Both the position numbers and the translations under genes were made by a program. Below the pieces are notes generated by a model, which was given only the letters and a program-made list of their open reading frames with translations, made no database searches and was not told the origin of the DNA. From an uncultured Frankiales bacterium (lineage in GTDB: Bacteria; Actinomycetota; Actinomycetes; Mycobacteriales; SCTD01), in the NCBI GenBank assembly GCA_946479905.1, contig CAMLIA010000152.1, positions 1-10,885 on the forward strand: 10,885 bases of DNA, written 5' to 3'. Shown piece after piece: positions 1-4,743 of this stretch (position 1 is its first letter; each line of letters opens with the position of its first letter).

Positions 1-1043
1 CCCACGACCGGTACTTCCTCGACAACGTCGCCGAGTGGATCCTCGAGCTCGACCGCGGCCGCGCCTACCCGTACGAGGGCAACTACTCGACGTACCTCGA
101 GAAGAAGCAGCAGCGCCTCGAGGTCCAGGGCAAGAAGGACGCCAAGCTCGCCAAGCGGCTCAAGGACGAGCTCGAGTGGGTGCGGCAGAACGCCAAGGGC
201 CGCCAGACCAAGAGCAAGAGCCGCCTCGCGAGGTACGAGGAGATGGCGGCCGAGGCGGAGAAGACCCGCAAGCTCGACTTCGAGGAGATCCAGATCCCCG
301 CGGGCCCGCGGCTCGGCTCGGTCGTCATCGAGGCGACCAACCTCACCAAGGGGTTCGGGGACCGCGTCCTCATCGACAACCTGTCCTTCAACCTGCCCCG
401 CGGTGGCATCGTCGGGATCATCGGCCCGAACGGCGTGGGCAAGACGACGCTGTTCAAGACCATCGTCGGGATCGAGAAGCCCGACGACGGCGAGGTGCGC
501 GTCGGCGAGACGGTCAAGCTGTCCTACGTCGACCAGAACCGCGCCAACCTCGACCCGGAGAAGTCGGTGTGGGAGACCGTCTCCGACGGCCTCGACTACA
601 TCAACGTCGGGCAGCAGGAGATGCCGTCGCGGGCCTACATCGGGGCCTTCGGCTTCAAGGGGCCCGACCAGCAGAAGAAGGCCGGCGTGCTGTCCGGCGG
701 TGAGCGCAACCGGCTCAACCTGGCGCTCACGCTCAAGGAGGGCGGCAACGTCATCCTCCTCGACGAGCCCACCAACGACCTCGACACCGAGACGCTCGGC
801 AGCCTCGAGAACGCGCTGCTCGAGTTCCCCGGCTGCGCCGTCGTGATCTCCCACGACCGCTGGTTCCTCGACCGCGTGGCCACCCACATCCTGGCGTGGG
901 AGGGCGACGAGGAGAACCCCGCCAAGTGGTACTGGTTCGAGGGCAACTTCGAGAGCTACGAGAAGAACAAGCTCGAGCGGCTCGGCCAGGAGGCGGCCCG
1001 GCCGCACCGGGTCACCTACCGCAAGCTCACGCGGGATGACTAG
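1..1043 (+). CDS. ettA: Energy-dependent translational throttle protein EttA (ABC-F ATPase), 5'-truncated by the window edge
   Basis: EttA binds the ribosomal E site and gates entry of initiated ribosomes into elongation according to ATP/ADP level; it is a soluble ABC-F protein with two ATPase domains and no membrane part. The first complete codon is at base 3 and reads the H-loop HDRYFLDNVAEWILELDRG of domain 1, so roughly the first 215 residues of a usual 555-560 lie upstream. A charged linker follows, with ELEWVRQNAKGRQTKSKSRL, the tRNA-contacting region typical of EttA. Domain 2 carries Walker A GPNGVGKTT (about 423-449), a Q-loop (SYVDQNR), signature LSGGE (about 690-704), Walker B VILLDEP (750-770) and H-loop ISHDRWFLDR. 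The remaining 346 residues look intact. Known of family: EttA is near-universal in actinobacteria (Rv2477c in M. tuberculosis, from memory). It is distinguished from other ABC-F members by the linker and the HDRYFLDN/SHDRWFLDR pair. Confidence 0.96.
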   Translation, partial: HDRYFLDNVAEWILELDRGRAYPYEGNYSTYLEKKQQRLEVQGKKDAKLAKRLKDELEWVRQNAKGRQTKSKSRLARYEEMAAEAEKTRKLDFEEIQIPAGPRLGSVVIEATNLTKGFGDRVLIDNLSFNLPRGGIVGIIGPNGVGKTTLFKTIVGIEKPDDGEVRVGETVKLSYVDQNRANLDPEKSVWETVSDGLDYINVGQQEMPSRAYIGAFGFKGPDQQKKAGVLSGGERNRLNLALTLKEGGNVILLDEPTNDLDTETLGSLENALLEFPGCAVVISHDRWFLDRVATHILAWEGDEENPAKWYWFEGNFESYEKNKLERLGQEAARPHRVTYRKLTRDD

Positions 1044-1046
1044 CCC

Positions 1047-1082
1047 GTCCGGGCCATGGTGATCTTCGGGGCGTAGCCGGAC
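1047..1082 (+). terminator. Candidate terminator hairpin after ettA
   Basis: Four bases after the ettA stop, GTCCGG (1047-1052) pairs perfectly with CCGGAC (1077-1082). An inner GCC (1053-1055) can pair with GGC (1070-1072), leaving a GTAG bulge. No U-tract follows, which is common in high-GC actinobacteria. The large loop makes this only a moderate candidate. Confidence 0.33.
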
Positions 1083-1094
1083 AGTTCGCACACG

Positions 1095-1127
1095 GCTGAC
1101 CTGCCAGCTGACCCCTGCCCGCTGACC
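1095..1127. repeat. Three direct copies of GCTGACC upstream of csrA
   Basis: GCTGACC occurs at 1095-1101, 1107-1113 and 1121-1127, with start-to-start spacing of 12 and 14 bases, in the 117-bp gap between ettA and csrA. Spacing near one helical turn would suit a regulator binding one face of DNA. Chance cannot be excluded for a 7-mer in GC-rich sequence. I find no convincing -10 element in this gap. Confidence 0.4.
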
Positions 1128-1137
1128 GCGGCAAGGG

Positions 1138-1153
1138 CCTTCCCACGGAAGGG
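1138..1153 (+). promoter_or_regulatory. csrA Shine-Dalgarno inside a hairpin, with a CsrA-type GGA site
   Basis: The ribosome binding site GGAAGGG (1147-1153) sits 7 bases before the GTG at 1161 and fixes that start. CCTTCC (1138-1143) is its exact complement across the 3-base loop CAC, so the RBS can be folded away in a 6-bp stem. The bases CCACGGAAG (1143-1151) match the known CsrA target ACANGGANG at all but the first position. Self-repression of csrA is therefore an inference worth testing. Against it, the GGA lies in the stem here, whereas the best CsrA sites show it in the loop. Confidence 0.45.
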
Positions 1154-1160
1154 CTCCGAC

Positions 1161-1328
1161 GTGCTGGTCCTCACGCGACGCAAGAACCAGAGCATCAAGA
1201 TCGGCGACGACATCGTGATCACCGTGCTCGAGGTCCGGGGCGACCAGATCAGGCTCGGGATCACCGCCCCCCGTGACGTCCAGGTCTACCGCGAGGAGCT
1301 GCTGGGAGACGCCGGGCCGCCCTCCTGA
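1161..1328 (+). CDS. csrA: Carbon storage regulator CsrA, RNA-binding translational regulator
   Basis: CsrA is a small homodimeric protein that binds GGA motifs in mRNA leaders and blocks or promotes translation; in Gram-positive bacteria it controls flagellin and is antagonised by FliW. The 55-residue product begins MLVLTRRKNQSIKIGDDIVI and carries the family core: beta-1 LVLTRR with L4 and R6, the central GDQIRLGITAPRDV, and VYREE with R44, the residues known to contact RNA. E. coli CsrA has 61 residues, so this is full length with a short tail (LLGDAGPPS). The GTG start is set by GGAAGGG seven bases upstream. It lies between ettA and lepB, with no flagellar gene or fliW in view, so its partner and targets must be elsewhere. 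The TGA is 36 bases before lepB, which appears to have its own promoter. Identification is firm; targets are unknown. Confidence 0.93.
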   Translation: MLVLTRRKNQSIKIGDDIVITVLEVRGDQIRLGITAPRDVQVYREELLGDAGPPS

Positions 1329-1352
1329 GCCGGGTCGGGTGCTTTGCCCGCA

Positions 1353-1358
1353 TAGGCT
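1353..1358 (+). promoter_or_regulatory. Candidate -10 element (TAGGCT) for a leaderless lepB transcript
   Basis: TAGGCT fits the actinobacterial TANNNT -10 consensus and ends 6 bases before the lepB GTG at 1365. Transcription would then begin at or next to the start codon. No Shine-Dalgarno sequence is visible in GCTGGCCCG just ahead of the GTG, which agrees with a leaderless message. No clear -35 is seen. Confidence 0.5.
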
Positions 1359-1364
1359 GGCCCG

Positions 1365-2210
1365 GTGACCGAGGAGACGACTGTCGTTGCCGCGCAGAAG
1401 CCGACCTCGCACAAGAAGCAGCGGTCGTTCCTGGCGGAGCTGCCGTTCCTCGTCGCCATCGCGTTCGTGCTGGCCCTGCTCATCAAGCACTTCCTGGTGC
1501 AGGCGTTCTACATCCCGTCCGGATCGATGCAGAACACGCTGCAGGTCGGGGACCGGGTGCTGGTCAACAAGCTGCCGTACCACTGGCGAGGGGTGCAGCG
1601 CGGCGAGATCGTCGTGTTCAACGGGCTCAACAACTTCGACGACAACGTGCGGTTCCAGCAGCCGAGCAACCCGATCAGCAAGGCGCTGCACAAGATCTCG
1701 AGCACGGTCGGCCTCGGTGCGCCCGACGAGAAGGACTACATCAAGCGGGTCATCGGCATCCCCGGCGACCGCGTGATGTGCTGCGACGCCGGCGGCCACG
1801 TCGTCGTCACGACCAAGGACGGCAAGGCGCACTCCCTCGACGAGCCCTACATCTACTCACCCACCCCGGACGGCTCGAAGTACTTCTGCGAGGCGGGCTC
1901 GGACGAGAAGGCCTGCCCGCCCGGTGCGGCCGGCATCCTCGTACCCAAGGGGCGGCTGTGGGTGATGGGTGACCACCGCAACGACTCGGCGGACTCGCGG
2001 TACCACGTCTCCGACGCCAACCACGGGACGGTGCCCGAGGACAAGGTGGTCGGGCGGGCGTTCACCGTCGTGTACCCGCTCGGCCACGCGAAGCTGCTGC
2101 ACGTCCCGAAGGCCTTCGACGGGCTCGTCGCGCCGGGGCTGCCGCTGGCCGGGGGCGTGCTCGGCGCGCTGCCGGTCGTCGCGCTGCGCCGGCGGCTCCG
2201 GCACCGCTGA
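1365..2210 (+). CDS. lepB: Signal peptidase I
   Basis: This membrane serine protease cleaves signal peptides from Sec- and Tat-exported proteins on the outer face of the cytoplasmic membrane. The 281-residue product has a basic cytoplasmic N-terminus, a membrane segment at about residues 24-46, then the catalytic Ser box IPSGSMQNTL (nucleophile Ser54), the Lys box YIKRVIGIPGD (general base Lys127) and the conserved box MGDHRNDSADSR. A second hydrophobic stretch at the C-terminus (about 256-274, followed by RRRLRHR) fits a second membrane anchor with an inside tail, as in several actinobacterial enzymes. Four Cys residues in the loop region (CC near 139-140, then FCEAGSDEKACPP) may form extracytoplasmic disulphides; that is inference. 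The GTG start follows TAGGCT by six bases. It converges on glbO. The CtaJ-like protein in this window carries a signal peptide that LepB could process. Confidence 0.95.
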   Translation: MTEETTVVAAQKPTSHKKQRSFLAELPFLVAIAFVLALLIKHFLVQAFYIPSGSMQNTLQVGDRVLVNKLPYHWRGVQRGEIVVFNGLNNFDDNVRFQQPSNPISKALHKISSTVGLGAPDEKDYIKRVIGIPGDRVMCCDAGGHVVVTTKDGKAHSLDEPYIYSPTPDGSKYFCEAGSDEKACPPGAAGILVPKGRLWVMGDHRNDSADSRYHVSDANHGTVPEDKVVGRAFTVVYPLGHAKLLHVPKAFDGLVAPGLPLAGGVLGALPVVALRRRLRHR

Positions 2211-2229
2211 CGCCGGTCAGGTGCTGGGG
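2196..2229. terminator. Hairpin spanning both stop codons of convergent lepB and glbO
   Basis: CTGAC (2207-2211) and GTCAG (2216-2220) pair around the loop GCCG. The stem continues, after a 2-base bulge (2205-2206), with 2196-2204 against 2221-2229: nine pairs, two of them G-U in the plus-strand RNA. Both stop codons (lepB 2208-2210, glbO 2217-2219) lie in it. In the minus-strand RNA the two G-U pairs become mismatches, so it should be the stronger terminator for lepB. No U-tract is present. Confidence 0.5.
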
Positions 2230-2615
2230 GCGTTGACCAGGCTCCAGGCGGCGCGCTCGAGGTGCTCCCAGATGGCGGCTCGCGCGGCCGCCGGCAGGTC
2301 CACCGAGGCCACCGCGTCCCGCATGTGCCCGAGCCAGGCGTCGCGCTCGCGCTCGCCGATCACCCAGCCCGCGTGCCGCATCCGCAGCCGCGGGTGGCCG
2401 CGCTGCTCGGAGTAGGTGCTCGGCCCGCCCCAGTACTGGATGAGGAACCCGGACAGCCGCTCGCGCGCCCCGGTGAGGTCCTCCTCGGGGTAGAGCGGCC
2501 GCAGGATCGGGTCCATCGCGACGCCCTCGTAGAAGCGGTCGACGATGGCGCGGAAGACCGCGTCGCCACCCACTTCGTCGTACAGGCTGTCCACCCCGAC
2601 CAGGGTAGGCGTCAC
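2217..2615 (-). CDS. glbO: Group II truncated haemoglobin (trHbO)
   Basis: This 2-on-2 haem protein binds O2 and in mycobacteria has been linked to the membrane and to respiration. The 132-residue product matches trHbO along its length: LYDEVGG at the start of the globin fold, RFYEGV with Tyr B10 (Y29), RPLYPEEDL with Tyr CD1 (Y42), [20 protein letters not shown], the proximal His F8 in MRHAGW (H81), and Trp G8 in RDAWLGHM (W94). Tyr-B10, Tyr-CD1 and Trp-G8 together are the trHbO signature. The GTG start at 2615 overlaps the stop of the upstream channel gene as GTGA, supporting translational coupling; a second in-frame GTG at 2594 would give a 125-residue protein closer to M. tuberculosis GlbO (128). 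Identification is firm; the exact start is fairly likely. Its stop lies 6 bases from that of lepB on the other strand. Confidence 0.95.
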   Translation of the reverse strand: MTPTLVGVDSLYDEVGGDAVFRAIVDRFYEGVAMDPILRPLYPEEDLTGARERLSGFLIQYWGGPSTYSEQRGHPRLRMRHAGWVIGERERDAWLGHMRDAVASVDLPAAARAAIWEHLERAAWSLVNAPST

Positions 2616-3523
2616 AGGTTCCAGACGAGGCGCTGCGGGATGCCGATGCTCACGTCGTTGGCCTCGAAGGCGGCGACGAGGCGCTCCCGCAGCGCGCGCT
2701 CGACCAGGCCCTCCTGGGTCGCGACCGTCCGCATCGTGACCCTCAGCACCAGCCCCTCGGCCCCGATCGCCTCGATGCCCCACACCTCCGGGTCCTCGAG
2801 GACGTAGCCGCTGTACCGCTCGTCGTCGCGGACGGCCTCGGCGACCTCCAGCGCCAGCGCGCGGGCCGCGGCGACGTCGGTGCCGAGCGCGAGCGGCACG
2901 TCGAGCAGCGCCCGGCTCCACCCCTGGCTCTTGTTGCCGACGCGGGCGATCTCGCCGTTGCGGACGTACCAGACGGTGCCGTCGGCGTCGCGCAACCGGG
3001 TCGTGCGCAGGGTCACGGCCTCGACCACGCCGGTGGCAGGGCCGGCGTCGACGACGTCGCCCACGCCGTACTGGTCCTCCAGCAGCATGAACATGCCGGA
3101 CAGGAAGTCCTTCACGAGGTTCTGGGCGCCGAACCCGACGGCGACCCCGACGATGCCGGCGCTCGCGACGATCGGCGTCAGGTCCAGCCCGATCTCGCCC
3201 AGCACCATCGCGAACGCGACCAGGCCCACCGCGGCGGAGGCGATGCTGCGCAGCACCGACCCGAGCGTCTCGGTGCGCTGCCGGCGGCGCTCGCTGAGCA
3301 GGACCGTCGACTCCAGGGCGCGGGCCTTGTCCCGCAGCCCGTGCAGCGCACCAGGCAGGCGACCGTCGACCGCGCCCCGGACGAGGCGGTTGATCGCCCG
3401 GTGCAGCAGGGCTCGGGCGAGCAGGGCGAGCAGCACGATCACGACGACCCGGATCGCGCCGGACACCAGCGCGGACCCGTGGTCGTCGAACCACTGCGAG
3501 ATCTTGTTCGGCTCGAGCTTCAC
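2612..3523 (-). CDS. MscS-family small-conductance mechanosensitive channel
   Basis: Channels of this family open under membrane tension and release solutes during osmotic downshock. The 303-residue product has a hydrophobic segment at about 17-40, a second at about 88-110, and the pore-lining third helix at about 115-143, with the family motif [15 protein letters not shown] (129-143) followed by [12 protein letters not shown], the start of the beta domain. A long charged region between segments 1 and 2 (about 45-85, with [12 protein letters not shown]) is probably a cytoplasmic helical hairpin. The C-terminal alpha/beta domain (about 200-295) is present, so the gene is complete. The GTG start follows the minus-strand -10 candidate TAGGGT by 8 bases; GGGGAG lies almost against the start and is too close to be a good RBS. 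It forms an apparent two-gene unit with glbO and is divergent from the HNH gene. Paralogue assignment within the large MscS family is not possible by eye. Confidence 0.92.
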   Translation of the reverse strand: MKLEPNKISQWFDDHGSALVSGAIRVVVIVLLALLARALLHRAINRLVRGAVDGRLPGALHGLRDKARALESTVLLSERRRQRTETLGSVLRSIASAAVGLVAFAMVLGEIGLDLTPIVASAGIVGVAVGFGAQNLVKDFLSGMFMLLEDQYGVGDVVDAGPATGVVEAVTLRTTRLRDADGTVWYVRNGEIARVGNKSQGWSRALLDVPLALGTDVAAARALALEVAEAVRDDERYSGYVLEDPEVWGIEAIGAEGLVLRVTMRTVATQEGLVERALRERLVAAFEANDVSIGIPQRLVWNL

Positions 3524-3531
3524 GCTCCCCG

Positions 3532-3541
3532 ACCCTAGCCT
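3532..3541. promoter_or_regulatory. Overlapping divergent -10 elements for mscS and the HNH gene
   Basis: In ACCCTAGCCT the plus strand reads TAGCCT (3536-3541), facing the HNH gene. The minus strand reads TAGGGT (3537 down to 3532), facing mscS. The two TANNNT elements share the central TA pair, as in described bacterial bidirectional promoters. The minus element is 8 bases from the mscS GTG; the plus element would give a leader of about 43 bases for the HNH gene. No good -35 is seen on either side. Confidence 0.42.
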
Positions 3542-3590
3542 CGTGGCGCGGAAGCGGGTCGTCGTGCAGGATGCGATCAGGGAGGACGTC

Positions 3591-4187
3591 GTGGCCGCAC
3601 ACCATCAACCGAGCGTGGTGGCTGCTGTGCCCGTGCAGCGCGTCACGCTCACCGGGCAGGCCCTGGTCCTCAACGCGAGCTACGAGCCGCTGTGCGTGGT
3701 GTCGGGACGCCGGGCGGTGGTGCTGCTGCTCACGGACAAGGCGGTCCCGGTGGCCGACGGCGACGGCGTCCTGCACAGCGAGCGGGCGCACGTCGCGGTG
3801 CCGGCTGTGGTGCGGCTCACCCGCTTCGTCAAGGTGCCCTACCGGGCGACGGTCCCGTTGACCCGCCGGGCGGTCTTCGCCCGCGACGGCGGCCGCTGCG
3901 TCTACTGCGGCGCGGCCGCGACCAGCCTCGACCACGTCGTCCCGAAGAGCAGGGGTGGCCCGCACACGTGGGACAACGTGGTCAGCGCGTGCGCCCGGTG
4001 CAACCACACGAAGGCCGACCGCGGCATCGCCGAGCTCGGCTGGCGGCTGCGCCGGGTGCCGGTCGCGCCGACGGGGGCGGCCTGGCGGATCGTCGGGGCC
4101 AAGCGGATGGACCCGCGGTGGCGGCCCTTCCTCGACAGCGGCGCGGACGAGGAGCTGGACGAAGCGCTCTGGGGAACCCCGGCGTGA
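3591..4187 (+). CDS. HNH endonuclease family protein (actinobacterial conserved type)
   Basis: The product is a small HNH-fold nuclease of the widespread actinobacterial type that begins with an [10 protein letters not shown] segment; a physiological role is not established to my knowledge. In the 198-residue form, [10 protein letters not shown] is at 25-34, [11 protein letters not shown] at about 75-85, the first zinc pair CVYC at 103-106, the first catalytic His in [11 protein letters not shown] (H115), the central Asn in WDNVV (N129), the second zinc pair CARC at 134-137, and the last His at 139. Zinc ligands and the HNH residues are intact. The start at 3591 is chosen because GGGAGG (3580-3585) precedes it by 5 bases; GTG at 3633 is the main alternative and would keep all conserved parts. 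Its stop overlaps the GNAT start as GTGA. In M. tuberculosis the homologue Rv2469c lies in the same neighbourhood (from memory). It shows no sign of belonging to a restriction or mobile system. Confidence 0.88.
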   Translation: MAAHHQPSVVAAVPVQRVTLTGQALVLNASYEPLCVVSGRRAVVLLLTDKAVPVADGDGVLHSERAHVAVPAVVRLTRFVKVPYRATVPLTRRAVFARDGGRCVYCGAAATSLDHVVPKSRGGPHTWDNVVSACARCNHTKADRGIAELGWRLRRVPVAPTGAAWRIVGAKRMDPRWRPFLDSGADEELDEALWGTPA

Positions 4188-4723
4188 CGGGGCGGGCGGC
4201 GCCCGACGAGGACGGGACGCTGCTCACCCGCCTCCGACCGGCCCGCCCGGAGGACACCGACCTCCTCGACGCCTGGCGGGCCGAGCCGTGCTCGCCGTTC
4301 GAGGACTGGAGCGGCCCCAGCCCGCCCGGTGTGCCCGACTCCTTGCGGCTGCCGCCGCCCGCCGGCGGCGGCGACCTGGTCGTCACCGACGGGCAGGACC
4401 GCCCGATCGGGACCGTGAGCTGGCACCCGGTGCTGTACGGCCCCAACCTCGGCTCGCAGGCGCTCGACATCGGCATCTCGCTGCGGCCCTTCGCGCAGCG
4501 GCTCGGGCACGGCGCGCGGGCCCAGCTGATGCTCGCGCGGTACCTGTTCGCGACCACGCCGGTGTTCCGGGTGCAGGCCTCGACCGACGTCCGCAACGTC
4601 CCCGAGCAGCGTGCTCTCGAGCGCGCGGGCTTCCGCCGGGAAGGGGTGCTGCGCGGCGCCCAGTGGCGGCTCGGCGCCTGGAACGACCTGGTTTCCTACG
4701 CGCGCCTGCGTGAGGACTGCTGA
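4184..4723 (+). CDS. GNAT-family N-acetyltransferase (RimJ/RimL-like)
   Basis: Predicted acetyl-CoA-dependent N-acetyltransferase; the substrate cannot be read from sequence. The 179-residue product has the N-terminal [16 protein letters not shown] segment typical of the fold. A variant acetyl-CoA loop QRLGHGA (105-111) sits where the family has Q/RxxGxG/A. The C-terminal [20 protein letters not shown] (138-157) is the hallmark of RimJ/RimL-like enzymes acting on protein N-termini or small amines. The GTG start overlaps the HNH stop by four bases (GTGA), so translation is probably coupled; GGGGA at 4171-4175 is a usable RBS. A Pro/Gly-rich stretch (about 44-64) is less conserved and may be a surface loop. 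The next gene, malQ, begins 20 bases downstream with its own -10 candidate. The fold is confident; the specific substrate is unknown. Confidence 0.85.
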   Translation: MTGRAAPDEDGTLLTRLRPARPEDTDLLDAWRAEPCSPFEDWSGPSPPGVPDSLRLPPPAGGGDLVVTDGQDRPIGTVSWHPVLYGPNLGSQALDIGISLRPFAQRLGHGARAQLMLARYLFATTPVFRVQASTDVRNVPEQRALERAGFRREGVLRGAQWRLGAWNDLVSYARLREDC

Positions 4724-4731
4724 CGTCGGGC

Positions 4732-4737
4732 AGTCTG
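4732..4737 (+). promoter_or_regulatory. Weak candidate -10 (AGTCTG region, CAGTCT) for malQ
   Basis: CAGTCT (about 4731-4736) keeps the A at position 2 and T at position 6 of the -10 consensus and stands about 7 bases before the malQ GTG. There is no Shine-Dalgarno in GTCTGTCCCGC, so a leaderless transcript is plausible. The first base deviates from TANNNT, so confidence is low. Confidence 0.28.
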
Positions 4738-4743
4738 TCCCGC

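Noticed and set aside
35..703. Overlapping open frames on both strands within ettA
   Set aside because: Arg/Gly/Asp-rich shadows of the ABC-F frame, which carries all ATPase motifs.
2880..3590. Upstream in-frame extension of the HNH gene
   Set aside because: It lies antisense to mscS and is Ser/Arg/Thr-rich without conserved features. The RBS at 3580-3585 supports the start at 3591.
2616..4007. Upstream in-frame extension of glbO on the minus strand
   Set aside because: The extension overlaps mscS and the HNH gene and has shadow-type composition. The globin begins properly at GTG 2615 with the GTGA overlap.
3591..4723. HNH nuclease as part of a restriction, defence or homing element
   Set aside because: No methyltransferase, helicase, integrase or repeats nearby. 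The HNH type is a conserved chromosomal actinobacterial family in a housekeeping context.
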